Of a stretch of DNA of 64,000 nt, positions 1 through 11,365 are shown one piece after another. Numbering within the stretch: the first letter of the stretch is position 1; each line of letters opens with the position of its first letter. The stretch lies in NCBI GenBank assembly GCA_029215795.1, contig JARDYH010000005.1, positions 35,904,001 to 35,968,000 of the forward strand. Reading direction: 5' to 3'. The position numbers were made by a program, and so were the translations under genes. Under the pieces are notes generated by a model that was not told where the DNA came from, made no database searches, and saw only the letters and a program-made list of their open reading frames with translations. Origin of the DNA: Anniella stebbinsi. Lineage: Eukaryota > Chordata > Lepidosauria > Squamata > Anniellidae.

Positions 1-180
1 GTGCAACAGCACCTTCCCACCCATGTTCCCCAGCAACTGGTGTATACAGGTTTACTGCTTCTGCTACTGGAGGTAGCACATAGCCATCAGGAGGACTAGT
101 AGCCTCCAAGATTTTTTCTAACTGCCCTTTAAAGCTATCCAACTTGGTGCAGAATGCTGTCCCATCACTGGTGTCAAAGA
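1..180. repeat. CR1/L3-like retroelement 3' fragment
   Basis: It begins gtgcaacagcaccttcccac and continues with the cagcaactggtgtatacagg segment common at 3' ends of reptilian CR1-related elements. The complementary front part of the same family occurs at 49918-50130, where ggtgcaacagca also appears. The left end is cut by the window. Confidence 0.5.
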
Positions 181-908
181 AAGATTCAACTGCCAGTCTC
201 ATTGGCTTTTGTAAGTGGACTGGGGGACGGGAGTTGCTATGTTGTCCTTTGCCTTGCCTAGACTTTAAGTCTCTTTCCCTAAAGATGGTCCTTTCATGTA
301 TTCAGAACAACAACCCCCTACAGAATCTGCTCATTCCAAAGAGAAGAAACCCATCCATACAAAAGGCAGAAGATTGGAAACATATGACAAGTTGCTATGC
401 TTCCCTCCTCTAGTCCTCCTGACATTTGGATCTTGCAAGAAATAAAATCTTACTTCTCCTGCAGGGAAAGATCAGATGGAAACACAGTGGGGGGAAAGAA
501 GAAAATGAGCTGGGGGGGGGGGTAGTATGTGGTGGGGAAAGCTTTTTCAACCAGTGGCAGCTCTCCACCCCTTTCTTCTACCAACCTGGTTTGAACTAGA
601 GCATGGCCAGCGTGTTCCTTGCCATGAAGGGAGACTCTTTTCAAAAATAAATCAACAAATAATACATTTGCTACATGCTCAGGCTACAGATTCAATCACT
701 GTGGGGGGAGGAGTTCTTCACACATTGCACAACTCCTATGCAGAAGGCACTTTCGAATCAGAAATAACATGCAAGTGGCATAAAGATGGGCACATGGGAT
801 GATCTTACGCATAGATTTTTCTGAATTAAGAAGCCACATGCATTGGGAAGTCACAGGGGAGTACATGGTCCTAGGGTAGGCTGGTGTGGTGAAAACTCCA
901 TCCATGCT

Positions 909-1226
909 AGGGTGGGTATATGGAAAGGAGGACAGGGTTCCTGCATTTGTAACCATTGTATTGAAAAGGAAATTTCAGCAGGTGTCATTTGTATGCATGC
1001 AGCACCTGGTGAAATTCCCTCTTCATCACAGCAGTTAAAGCTACAGGAGCCCTGCCCTCTTTTGTATTTGGTCACTCAAGTATAGCACCTGCAGCTTGAA
1101 CTGTTGTGATGAAGAGGGAATTTCACCAGGTGCTGCATGCATACAAATGACACCTGCTGAAATTCCCTTTTCTACACAACCATTAAAGATACAGGAACCA
1201 TGTCTTCCTTTCCATATGGTCACCCT
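909..1226. mobile_element. Family A foldback element, 318 bp
   Basis: A nested palindrome: outer arms read AGGGTGGGTATATGGAAAGG and the inverse CCATATGGTCACCCT, with inner arms built on AATTTCANCAGGTG and its complement. The length equals that of the two best copies (13446 and 18250). Flanking 10-mers do not match, so its target-site duplication is lost or altered. No coding capacity. Confidence 0.8.
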
Positions 1227-1480
1227 AGTTACCCATGTGACTGTCTATACCCAAGTGACATGTTATTCCTTACACATGCACACAACAGACTTGGCTTCTA
1301 TGGGGGGATTTTGTAATAATTTAGTCTTCAGGCTTGTGCGCAGCTGTGAATAGACATTGGGCTGGATTCAGATTTAGGCCTGTGCAACTGGCGGAAGCAG
1401 ACTTCCCCATCCCCTCCTCCCCACAGCGGCCCTTCCAGTCCCATGAAAATGCTACACAGAGGTTTGGGGAACCCTGCTGA

Positions 1481-1506
1481 GTGTGTGTGTGTGTGTGGGG
1501 GGGGGG
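1481..1506. repeat. (GT)n followed by a G run
   Basis: Eight GT units run straight into eleven G. Simple repeat. Confidence 0.95.
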
Positions 1507-1782
1507 CAGGATAGATCCCCCAAATCAGACAGAGACACCCTTAGTGAGTGGAGGAGCCTTTCTGACCACAGAAAGCAGATCCTAGATCCGTCCCATTATG
1601 CCAGATGATGAACAAATACAGATGTCCAATGCTGATTCAAACTTAAGTGACAGAGATCAAACAAAAACCCACAAATCCAGCTTTGCAGTGGTAAAACGTG
1701 ATGTGACTAAGCCCTTCATCCTGGGTCTTTTTGCTTCTTAATTGTATGTTTGCTGAGCCATCTTTTCTGTGCTCAAATTAGG

Positions 1783-1805
1783 GTGTGTGTGTGTGTGTGT
1801 GTGTG
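1783..1805. repeat. (GT)n microsatellite
   Basis: About eleven GT units, abutting the 3' end of a reverse-oriented SINE. Confidence 0.95.
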
Positions 1806-1990
1806 GAGCTGCCTTATACTAAATCAGGCCCTTGGTCCATCTAGCCCAGTATTGTCAACACTGACTGGCAGCAGATCTTCAGAGTTTGAGGCAGGATTCC
1901 TTCCTAGGCCTACCTGGAAATGCCGGGGATCGAACCTCAGACCTTTGGCATACAATGCATGTGCTCTACCACTGAGCTGCAATCTTTCCC
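1805..1990 (-). mobile_element. tRNA-derived SINE
   Basis: On minus it starts with GCTCAGTGGTAGAGC (A-box region), then has GGTTCGATCCC, a perfect RNA polymerase III B box. The body ends in ...TAGATGGACCAAGGGCCTGA. It belongs to a SINE family widespread in lizards; other copies are at 18008, 22823, 33240 and 38341. Confidence 0.85.
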
Positions 1991-2382
1991 TGACACTTTG
2001 TATGCAGCTTTGAATGGATATTGGGGTGGATCCAGATTTAGACACATGCAAGTGGGCTGGGCTCATGAAAACTGGGCTTTCACTACAGAGTAGGTGGGTG
2101 GTTGGGGTAGGGGATTAATGAAATCCACTTGCCCCAACCCCTGTCTCTCCCCCATGCACTCCCATAGCCTTCTAAAAACAGAAATTTAAGGGTGCTGTCA
2201 CAAAAGGTAGAGGGGGGCAGTTCTCCTTGGCCCCCTTGTACTTTGAGCACCGTATCTCCTTCCTTCATAAGGATCCCCTGTTCCTCATCAAGCCCCACAC
2301 ACATTCAAACAATCCAGTTACTCCCATCCTTCATGCTGAACATAGCTATCTGAAACTTTAACATATTTTGGAACATCGTTTT

Positions 2383-2570
2383 GAGAACCAGGGTGGTGTA
2401 GCATCCAAAATGCTATCAGTTCAAATCCCCACTCAGCTGTGAAGCTCACCTGGGGCCAGTTACTGACTCTCAGCCACCTACCTCACAAGATCGTTGTGAG
2501 GATAGAAGAGGTATGTATGCCAGCCATCCTGATTTTGGAGGAAAGTTGAGATAAACATTATATAGATCAT
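2383..2570 (+). mobile_element. Sauria-type SINE, diverged
   Basis: It opens gagaaccagggtggtgtagc, followed by agttcaaatcccca (a B-box remnant), ctgtgaagctcacc and a tail resembling the squamate SINE whose 3' part reads like an L2-type LINE. A second copy of the family lies at 41105-41303, inverted. Confidence 0.65.
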
Positions 2571-3689
2571 CCTGGCTCAACAGCAGAGACTACTCTGTCT
2601 CCATACAAGAGACATCACTTAAACTTCTAGTCCATCCAAAGTCCAGTCCCACAGAAATGAGCTATCCAGCTCTCCATTTCACACATTATACGGATGACAA
2701 ACCTAGGGAGCCACGGCCTGTCCAGTGCATGCTGTGGCAGGCCCTCAGTCACCACAGTTACACGTTAGGGTACATGCAAGATATCTGAGGTCTACCTCAC
2801 ATATATCACACAATCTCCACACGTTTGATATGAAAGTGTACACCCAGCAGGCAGCAAGTGTCAATCTTGTTGCTCTGAGGAATGTCCCTGAAGATGCACA
2901 CTCTTGCAAATGCTTGTTTGTCACATTCACACACACTATATTATAATTCAAAGTATAGACATAGAACAGCAAAGGGGGAAGGGTTTACTCCAGGTTTATC
3001 CTTAGGGATGCCAGATACAAATTCTGAGACAGCTCCTATGCTGATGGGCTGGGAAAGTTCTTTGCGATAACTGATCACTTGGACTCCAAGAGCTGCTGTA
3101 CCTGTCATAGAAGGCGTAATTTCACTGTGTGCAGCTCTCCTTAGCTCCAATGATACAGCAGTGGGGAAAAGCTGCACCTGGTAAAATTCTCCTTTCTTAA
3201 ACAGTACAGCAGCCCTCTCAGGGTCTGCTCCTGGCAACCTCTAGTGGTAAGACATCAAAAGAGCCTTCCTATCCCAAAAGGTTTTGGGGGGCCAGAAGAT
3301 TTGAGGAGACAATCGGATTGAATTTGTAGACTACCTGAGTGCAACCCATATGTGGATGTTCACCTATGATGAATGCACATGTGTGTGCATTATGCTCTAG
3401 GAAGCCAACATTCTTTGCAGATTCCCAGCATCTGCCCATTACATGCACACACATGCCAAAAGCACGCAAGGCGCTATGGCATTCCCTACCTAGAAGAATC
3501 ACTTTCCATGTACAAATTATGTCACATCTGAAGCAGGTCACCACCTTGAATAGTTTTGAGCCCACTGCTTCCTTGAGAAGCCCATTTTAGTTGGGCCGGA
3601 CTAAAAGACCACAGGAATTAAATTGTGGCAGATAGAGCGATGATAGTTGGGAGGTAGGAGATGCTCATTTTCCATAGATGTAAGTAAAT

Positions 3690-3824
3690 CAGCCTTCTCC
3701 AACCTCGTGTTCTACAGATGTTTTTGACTACAACACCCACCATCCCTGACTAGTGGCCCTACTGGCTGGGGGTGATGGGAGCCGTAGTACAGCACATCTG
3801 GAAAGGGCCAGGCTGGGGAAGATT
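3690..3824. repeat. Family F hairpin element
   Basis: An imperfect palindrome of about 135 bp: AGCCTTCTCCAACCT... and ACTACAACACCCACCATCCC fold on ...GTGATGGGAGCCGTAGTAC and AGGCTGGGGAA. Other copies: 14341, 23020, 24385, 26406, 52885, 55228, 60372. Confidence 0.75.
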
Positions 3825-3849
3825 GTAGTAGACAATTGTAGGAGAGAGA

Positions 3850-4990
3850 TGTTACAAGCTGGAGGAGGGAGGCGGCGAGCGCTTCTGTCCACGAGCACTT
3901 GGAAGGGTCAGCCCCGTCGAGCTTTCTTGTGGAGGCCCAGACAACAAGGTGAAAGAGGGAGGACTAGGAAGAAGAAAAAAGAGTGGGAAGCCAACTCACG
4001 CGTGCCATCAAAGCGGGTTGCTATGGTATCCAGGAAGGTGTTTTGGGGAGCCAGGAGGCCCCTCATTACCGGCATTTTAGGACTTGCTCGAGGACCTCTC
4101 CATCGTCCAATGGGGGGGGAAAAGAACTCTAGAAGTCTTGGGGGGGGGCAGACAGAGGAGGAGGCAGCTGGTCTTCCCAAGTCAAGCCAGGGAAGTGGGG
4201 GAATCTATCCACCCACCCCCTACTCCCACTTCATATGGGTGGCGCGGTGGGGGTTAGTGCCAAGGCTGCCGCTGCCACGTCCTCTGGATCTCGCGTGTGC
4301 CCAGACGGCAGCAAAGAAAACTGGGGGCCCTGCGCCGCCGCCGCCGCCTTCCAAAAGAGCTCCAGCTCTAAAGGCGAAGCGCCGTCTGCTCCCTCATTCG
4401 CGGGAGGGAAAGTCCTGGCGTGGCCTGGCGCGAAGTCCGACGTGAAGAGCTGAGCCCTCGCAGCGGCCAGAAGAAAGCGCGGGTCGCGGTCTTCCGAACC
4501 CCACTGGGAGCTCCCCACGCCCGCCGCCGCCTGCTTAGGAGAAGTCCCCATGCCCTGAGCCGTGGCGGCTCAGGGTTTTCTCCCTTCCAGCCCTCGCCTC
4601 GCGTCCCCGCCGTCTGGAATCCGTCGGCGCGCCCCGGAGCGGCGGCCACATCTCCTTAGCCCGGCTCGCAGCTCTTCCCCTTCACAACTCCGACGGCAAG
4701 TCCCAGAAAGCGCCCCCCGCCGCGATCGCCAGCAAGCTTCGGGCGCCCGGGGCATAATTCCAGGCGCTGCCTCTTTCAGCACAGAGCCGCCGCCGCGATC
4801 CTCCTCCTCCTCCCGCCGCTGCTCCTTGTGCAGCTCCCGAACCCGTCCCTGAGCCGAAAGTTACTCCGCGTTGTCATTGGCGTGACTTGGCCGCTACTCA
4901 GCCAGCGCTTCCTCGAGGGCTCGCAAAGCCGCTGCTGCTGAGATCCCCTCCTGGACCAACCTCCGTCGATTTCAGCCACCACGACTTCAC
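3850..4990 (-). promoter_or_regulatory. CpG island, probable KCNH3 promoter and 5' UTR
   Basis: About 1.1 kb is markedly rich in CpG and GC compared with the AT-rich surroundings, including a (GCC)n run near 4335-4349. It surrounds the KCNH3 initiator codon. A minus-strand CCAAT box (ATTGG on plus, 4876-4880) lies about 800 bases before the ATG, and no TATA box is evident. Several long open frames here on both strands are a by-product of high GC. The transcription start was not located. Confidence 0.8.
4000..4075 (-). CDS. KCNH3: KCNH3 first coding exon (Kv12.2 potassium channel N-terminus)
   Basis: The exon has 76 coding bases on the minus strand: ATG at 4073-4075, 25 codons, plus one base before the donor C|GTGAGT. 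It encodes [20 protein letters not shown] followed by RFDGT, the PAS-cap that begins ELK-type (Kv12) channels and precedes the eag/PAS domain. The split codon starts with C, as expected for the His of the following HSN motif. Arg at residue 5 fits KCNH3 better than KCNH4 or KCNH8, which I recall as MPVMKG, and the SPATS2 neighbour agrees. The reading frame is open upstream but contains no earlier ATG, and the chosen ATG has A at -3. The protein is a voltage-gated K+ channel of the plasma membrane, mainly neuronal in mammals. All other exons lie beyond position 1. Confidence 0.93.
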
Positions 4991-5102
4991 GGCATCGCAC
5001 AGCATCCTCAACTTGGAAGTTACCATAGCTACTTAAGACACACCCGGTATCTCTCCCTTAAAGGAACAGGCAACCTGTAGAGTTGTAAGTTTGTTTGGAT
5101 TT

Positions 5103-5120
5103 GGGGGGCGGGGGGCGGGG
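5103..5120. promoter_or_regulatory. Paired GC boxes (Sp1-type)
   Basis: Two adjacent GGGGCGG-type motifs, including a full GGGGGCGGGG, lie at the outer edge of the CpG island, on the upstream side of KCNH3. Such sites are typical of TATA-less island promoters. Confidence 0.55.
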
Positions 5121-5704
5121 ACCGTTCGTTTTAGTTTTGCCAGTTTGCCTCCTGTGTGTACCTGGATCCACTCAGAGCTGGTCCTGTTATTTTAAATCTG
5201 GTTCTGTTATTTTGAAAGAGTACAGAAACGGATTCGGGAGGGGAGGGACAACAAAGTCACCCCAAAACGATTCAAACGTTGCAGCCTTAAAATGGAGGAG
5301 TTTGCATCACTCCATGGAGGCAACACTCCATGTGGGCCACTGCATCTTCAGAGGTGTGATCTCACAGAATACTTCAGGGACAGGCAAAGCTAGCAAGGAG
5401 ACTCCCTCAGGGTGATCTGAAGATGAATTTTCAAATGTTACAGGCCCTATCTGGATCGCTACCCTACAGACCAATTGGGCCTAATCATTTTACAGGGTTT
5501 TTTAAAAACATAAATTAATACATTTGCTAATCACGTTTACATTGGGCCTAATCATTTAACCTTAACGTTGCCCCTTACACACTGGCCCTGTGGCACACTG
5601 AAATTGGGTGATGCTTTCCCCATTGCTTACACTCCTGACAGAAAAAGCTGGCAAGAGTGTAAAAAAGGAGTATAAAAAAGCTGGCAGAAATATAAACTTT
5701 CTAA

Positions 5705-5830
5705 AAGTGCAATCCTAAGCATGTTTAGACAGAAAAAAGTCCTACGACTCCCAGTATGCTGTCTGGGGCATGCTGAGAGCTGTAGGGCTTGTTTTTTTTT
5801 TTTGTCTAAACAGGCATAGAATTGCACACC
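5705..5830. repeat. Family B hairpin element, diverged
   Basis: Arms gtgcaatcctaagcatgttt and ctaaacaggcatagaattgc flank a core with ctacgactcccagtatgct and its inverse. It is the same family as the near-intact copy at 19505-19643. Confidence 0.8.
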
Positions 5831-7109
5831 AAGTGTGCCAAGTTGCAAAGGGAAAGGTGAAAAAATATTGGCATCTCCATCTTAAAAAAGGCACTCTTCA
5901 ACCCCTTATTAACTTCTTCCACAGGCATGGCCGCTCATATTCTGTGGACATACAGAAAACAATCCACCAGAATAGACTTCCTCCAGGGTTTATTCCTACA
6001 GCTGCCTAGGCAATGGGAAAAAATAATTTTAAGGAATAGCTTCCTGTTCTTCTAATTTTGCAGGAGTGTAAGAACATATTCTGTTCAGACATGGCATTGG
6101 GAATGACACATGTGTGCAAACATTATTTCCTGAACATTTGCTGGGTTCTCAAACCTGGGTCCTGCAAAGTATGCCCCGCCTCAATCAAATCTTGACCAAA
6201 ATTGCCCCCATTGCGAGCCACGTTATCCTGAGCCAAGTGAAGAAATGGCTGCACTTTGTCTAAAGCCATCTTGGGATATACTTTGAATCACCTCCACCTG
6301 CATGGGGGGGGGGGGCTGAAGGTTGGTTGCCTAGTCAGAATCTGTGTGGGAAGTGAGAAGAGTTGAACAGGAGCAGTTTAGGATTTGGCAAGCTGGCTGA
6401 GACCTGATTTGGATTTGGAGGTATTGAATTGATGATGCCACTTTGCAACTAGAAGATCTTGTGTGCTTGCTTCTGTACTCAAAGCCTACTCAGCCTGTAC
6501 ACTTTTTAAACAGATTATTACAAAGCTACTGGAAGTCAGTCTCCAGTGTGCCATCCTCCCAGCAGAAACTCACCCTGTAAAGGTCGCCCTGAAGTTTCAG
6601 CTGTTTGGGGAAGGGGGAGCATGTCACACTATTAAAAACGGTTATTTTGCTTTGCCAGAGGCAGTAGTTTAACTCAGCAGGAAAGCCCTTTGCTCTCTTG
6701 TGCAGAATAGTACTTAGCAGAGGCCCCAGTTGTAGCAAACACCTCCTCACTCCTGCACTGGATAGAAGAAATTTCAAAGGCAACACCTGTATTTAAATCA
6801 ACTCAGCTTGAGTAAAGAGACCCAGCCGTGATGTTTGTTAAAACACAACACACACACACCAGAACAAAGCAAAGATGGGAATGCCAGTAAAGATCATTGT
6901 TCCATTGTGCTACTGTTGATACTGCACAAATAAGAAGGCCCTTAGTCCATGTACCCACTACACATACACACCCTCCACCAAGCACACTCACAGGGTTGAG
7001 CAGGTGTGCTCTTGTGTACCACCCATTTATTTCAATGGACTTGTACACTAATATTTTCTGGTGGATTTATGTGCTCTGTTTTTAAGGCACAGTATCTGAC
7101 TTTTACTTA

Positions 7110-7315
7110 ATACATTCATTTATGCAATACTTTCCCTAAATGCTCAGAGCACTTCACATATGTAATTTCAGTTACACTCTCAACAGCCTTGTAGGGTAGG
7201 CCAATAATCACCCCCATATTAAGGCCTGAAGTTGAGGCTAAGGCCAGTAAGTTCATGGCTGAGCTTTGCACCAAGGTATTGCCAGTTTGTAGCTTATACT
7301 CTTAATCATTGCTGT
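7110..7315 (+). mobile_element. MIR-like (CORE-SINE) relic
   Basis: It contains ctctcaacagccttgtaggg, aggcctgaagttgaggcta, agttcatggctgagc and a tail ending ...taatcattgctgtacta, the layout of the ancient amniote MIR family. It is strongly diverged. The assignment rests on memory of the MIR consensus. Confidence 0.5.
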
Positions 7316-8309
7316 ACTATACCATGGCTCATTATACATGCAATGTTGCTGATAAAGCTCCTTCTTTCCTTGCCAAAATACTCTGGCTTCTATGGTAGAG
7401 CAATGACTGTGATAACCTGAGTTATGCTAATTTGCTTAATTTATATAATTTATATTTTCTGAACCAAATGTCTCTCACCTAAGACAGCTGCACATGACCT
7501 CTCGCTTTTCTTGTGGCCGTGGAGGCTGCCCCCTAATTGTGACAACCAGGCCATCTAACTCACTTGCCGTGAATAGATCCTAGGTTTGCAAACCATTGTT
7601 CAATCTATGTTAAAGGAGTTTCATCAGCAATGAGGGCTAGAAACCAATTTCTTTATTTTAAAAAAAGAAACAAGGAACAAGAGAATGGAACAAGAGTTGC
7701 TCCATTCAAGTTCAGTCATACACAAGGGATTCTGCCTGGGATTCCATGTATGGGTAGAATCACAAAAGATGAAATATATAGTACAAATGTATACCCCCCA
7801 ATAGTTCAGATAAACATCCTCATTGTCAAAACATGCCCATTCTAACATTGATTTTTCACAGCAGTTGACTCCAGCTGTCTCACTCTGCTACCTCACCTGC
7901 TTCTATTCCTGCATGACAAAGACACTCACTTGGCCTTCAAGGTTGTTTCTCGGCAACAGGTCCCACAAGAGAAGCACAACCAGCTCCCTCCATAATGGTT
8001 CAGGACTGAAGCCAAGAGCTCTTTCTCAGAGAAGCTACTTAACAGCTCTTGAACTTAGCAATGGATTGAAAGAAAGTAAATTTGGGAGTGGGAGTGCCGG
8101 AAGATTTCAAGCAATTTTTCTTAGTTCAGCTTGCTCAGAAAATGTAAGAAATCATGTTTTCTCTTAAATGTTATCCCCTTTCTCAACATTGCTAATTATC
8201 TAGGGCTTTTAGGGATTTAAGAAAAAAAGGCAGGAAGTAAAAAGCATTGAAAGTTAAAATTCATAGTTAACATTATTGTCTTAAAATCCATTCACAAGAA
8301 TTAAGATTT

Positions 8310-8372
8310 AGGGTGCAATCCTATGCATGTTTAGACAGCAACTCCCAACACTCCCCAGCCAGCCATGCTGTC
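8310..8372. repeat. Family B hairpin, left arm only
   Basis: It carries agggtgcaatcctatgcatg, tttagacag and the cactccccagccagccatgc core, but no matching right arm follows. Confidence 0.75.
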
Positions 8373-8804
8373 AGATTTCAAAGGTAAATTTCAAAAGCAA
8401 AATTGGCAAAGGTTTGAAACTCTATTAACAGGGCAGAGAAAACTGTGGTCTTCCAGCTTGAGCCAGCCTTTACAAAGGTTGCAGGTGGGACACAGATTCC
8501 TTTTATTCTAGGCCAAATAGTTTTGTGAAGACCCTGCCAACAGCATGGTCTGTTTTGGCACGTGTGCACACATGCACAGACTTCTGCACTTTAAAAAGCC
8601 TCAGACGGAGTAACTGGAATCCATTGCACAAATGTGATACATTTGCACGTTGAGCACAGTCTTTTAATTGCAATACACATTGTTGAGTTTTTAAACATAA
8701 GAATTTGCTTTGAAGAATTTTGTAATATTATGTTCCGGTCCTCCCTTCCCAACCAAGGTTCTGAGAAAGAAAGGAAGAGTAAAAGAGATGGGGACTAGGG
8801 TTGA

Positions 8805-8890
8805 AATCCTATAACACTTTTGTGGAGTAAGTCCCATTACACGCAATAGGATTTACTTTCAAGCAGACATGCATAGGCTTGAACAGCAAG
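8805..8890. repeat. Short inverted repeat (AATCCTAT family C)
   Basis: gaaatcctataac... with aagtcccattacacgcaa folds on gcaataggatttactttc and ...gcataggctt. Similar units lie at 43415-43502 and 46288-46372. This is a common short palindromic repeat of squamate genomes. Confidence 0.6.
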
Positions 8891-9060
8891 GCTTTAAGGA
8901 CAGTCCTGTGTCATGACTACTGATGTTAATAAGCGTCATTATTTTCCTTTCTAGCTGGTCATCCAAAAATTGGTTTTGCATGGTTTAGAAATGCTCCTTA
9001 CATTTGTAAACCTGGTTGAATGGAGAGTCCCCATAAGAGCCTTGTTCATTTCTGGCAGTT

Positions 9061-9232
9061 TGCCCTCTTTTATATCTGGTCATGCTAGACAGGGCTCTTG
9101 CAGCTTTAACTGTTGTGATGAAGAGGGAATTTCACCAAGTGCTGCATGCATACAAATGACACCTACTGAAATCCCCTTTTCTATGCAACTGTTAAAGATA
9201 CAGGAGCCCCGTCCTTTTCATATGGTCACCTT
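9061..9232. mobile_element. Family A element, right half only
   Basis: It starts at the internal ...ttttatatctggtcatgct junction and runs through gggaatttcaccaagtgctg to catatggtcacctt. The left monomer is missing. Confidence 0.75.
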
Positions 9233-9921
9233 ATACAAGTCCTAAACATTTCTAACTATTGGCCATACTGGTTGGGTCTTATGGAAATTAAAGTCCAAAA
9301 CATCTGGAGGGCATCAGGATTATTTATAGACTCCATGTTGTTGCCTACCATGGCAAAGGCCTTAAACCAGCCCTGACTGCTTTTGCTATGGAGTAAACCT
9401 TTCTCAGTTCTTCATGCACAGCCCCCGCAGGAACGCACGGCCCCCACTGAAACACACTGCCACTAGCAAGTTGCGACAGAACGACATGTACATTATGACC
9501 ATTGCTCTAGATGAAAGAGAGATATTTGTTTGTGGAAGAGCAGCTTATCACAGACTGAGCAATAATCAGAGCTATTTATACTGCGTGCTTTTAGGAGGAA
9601 AGCATTAGAATGCCTCGCCTAGGTAACCCAACTTTTGTATCCTAACATGCAAATTTAACAGAGCATTAGCTAGTTGCTTAATTTACATAATGCATGTTGC
9701 TGTTCTGGGGAGGGCCAAACAACTAAGTAGGAGCCTGAAATCCCCTTCTCCCAAATCTTACCACTAGAAATCTGATTTAGCCCACTTTTGGCTTGTGAGA
9801 GTTCACCAGATGTTGCCCACTCACAGACAAGCATTCCTTTGCAGCCATAAGGGCTAGGAGATTGCTTTTAAAAAGGGAGGACAGGGATCTTAGGATGATG
9901 AGTTCTTTTACTAATTATTAT

Positions 9922-10230
9922 AGGGTGACTCTATGGAAAGGAGGACAGGGCTCCTGTATCTCTAACAGTTGTATAGAAAAGGGAATTTCAGCAGGTGTTA
10001 TTTAAATGCATGCAGCACCTGGTGAAATTCCCTCTTCATCACAACAGTTAAAGCTTCAGGAGCTATCATAGAGTGGCCAGATACAAAAGAGGGCAGGGCT
10101 CCTGCAGCTGTGATGAAGGGGGGATTTCACCAGGTGCTGCATGCATACAAATGACACCTGCTGAAATTCCCTTTTCTCTAGTACTGTTAAAGATACAGGA
10201 GCCCTGTCCTCCTTTCCATATGCTCAACCT
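9922..10230. mobile_element. Family A foldback element, 309 bp
   Basis: Both outer arms are present (AGGGTGACTCTATGGAAAGG and CCATATGCTCAACCT) with the central tagagtggccagatacaaaa joint. No flanking duplication is visible. There is a small deletion in the right monomer. Confidence 0.8.
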
Positions 10231-11052
10231 AACTGGTATCAAATTCAGTGCTTTTGCAAAGATGTGAAATGCACAGTGACCTGGTGAAAGCCATCCACCA
10301 GTAGCATAGTGAATAATAAAAGTTACATCAGAACAAGATCTAAGTCCAGTGCTCACACCAATTTGTTTCATTTTGGTAAATCTTGGTTTATCAGAATTGT
10401 CCCACCCTGTGTCTAAAATAATCTAATAATAATTAGCAGTTCTAGATGAAGGCAAGTTTGCATCTATCCATCAGTGAAAGAAGGAAGAGTGACAAGGTCG
10501 GGGGTGTTATCTCACTTTGTACCTGCTCCTCCAGTACCATCACCCATTTTTGTGTGGGCGAGCACCCGACCTATTAAGCAAAGCCTTTATCTTGAGCACA
10601 GCATGTGTGGGATGGACTGTGAACATGCTGTCTAGGTACAATGGGAAGGTAGAAAAGGCAGCAAGGAGAGTAGATGGAATCAAGTTGGGGGAGGATTAAG
10701 GGCAGGCAGGAGCGAGTGTAGGGCCCCACTGTTGAACAGCTAAATTCCATATTCTTCCAGTCATACCAAAAACAATGGTAGCCACATTGGCCATAAGAAG
10801 AAGAAAAAATCCTTATCACTGTAATAACTTTATTGGAGTAACCACTAAACTTCACAAAAATGTGCACGCCTTCAAAATCTCCAGATCTCTTAAGACTTTT
10901 TTTGCCTTACTTTTCCCCAGCAGTCTTAAAGGCAGCTCCAGGTGAACTCTGAAACCATATTACTTGCTTATTTGAATGCCTGCTGACTCTTCCTGTCTAT
11001 TTCCATCTCAAGACTGTGATCATGCAGATGTCATTACTTCAACATCAAATCA

Positions 11053-11054
<2 letters not shown>

Positions 11055-11098
<44 letters not shown>
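11055..11098. repeat. (CT)n microsatellite, left block
   Basis: About 22 CT units, ending at the start of the family H element. Confidence 0.95.
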
Positions 11099-11102
<4 letters not shown>

Positions 11103-11323
11103 CTCTACAAGAGCGATGTAAAGCTCTTTCAAGGCGCATTAAAATTTTTACCTCTACAAGAGCGGAGCGCAAATCGGGGGTTGAGGCACTTTTTCTGTCT
11201 GATTATGCGCATTATCAAATGCGTATTAAATAGCGAGTTTTAATTTTCCGTGGGAGTTAAAGTGCCTTATGAGATGCGCATAATCAGGCAACCAGGCGTC
11301 AAGCCGAATTCTTGTAGAGGGGG

Positions 11324-11325
<2 letters not shown>
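11099..11325. mobile_element. Family H element, internally deleted copy, 227 bp
   Basis: Inverted relative to the copies at 20278 and 49325. It has GTGCCTCTACAAGAGCGATG at one end and CTTGTAGAGGGGGCC at the other. It keeps the aatcgggggttgaggc and gattatgcgcattatcaaat blocks but lacks about 115 bases of the interior. CT repeats abut it on both sides. Confidence 0.85.

Positions 11326-11362
<37 letters not shown>
11326..11362. repeat. (CT)n microsatellite, right block
   Basis: About 18 to 19 TC units directly after the family H element. Confidence 0.95.

Positions 11363-11365
<3 letters not shown>

Larger units (their letters stand above)
1..3999 (-). other. KCNH3 intron 1 (partial), filled with repeats
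   Basis: This is the sequence after the KCNH3 exon 1 donor. I looked for exon 2 (HSNF..., PAS domain) on minus and found none. The stretch holds a LINE-like fragment at 1-180, a foldback element at 909-1226, GT repeats, two SINEs and a hairpin element at 3690-3824. The rest is unassigned. An open frame at 2941-3237 (minus) has no recognisable domain. Confidence 0.7.

Noticed and set aside
1805..1990. tRNA-like A and B boxes, considered as a genuine tRNA gene
   Set aside because: No cloverleaf with paired acceptor stem, and the unit continues into a SINE body shared by other copies in the window.
2941..3237. 98-codon frame on minus near KCNH3 exon 1, considered as KCNH3 exon 2
   Set aside because: It does not contain the expected PAS-domain sequence (HSNF..., YCSDGFC...) and lacks a matching splice acceptor and phase.
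3753..4445. 230-codon open frame on plus across the CpG island
   Set aside because: Antisense to the conserved KCNH3 exon, rich in Arg/Pro/Gly from GC-rich DNA, no domain. Long frames are expected by composition here.
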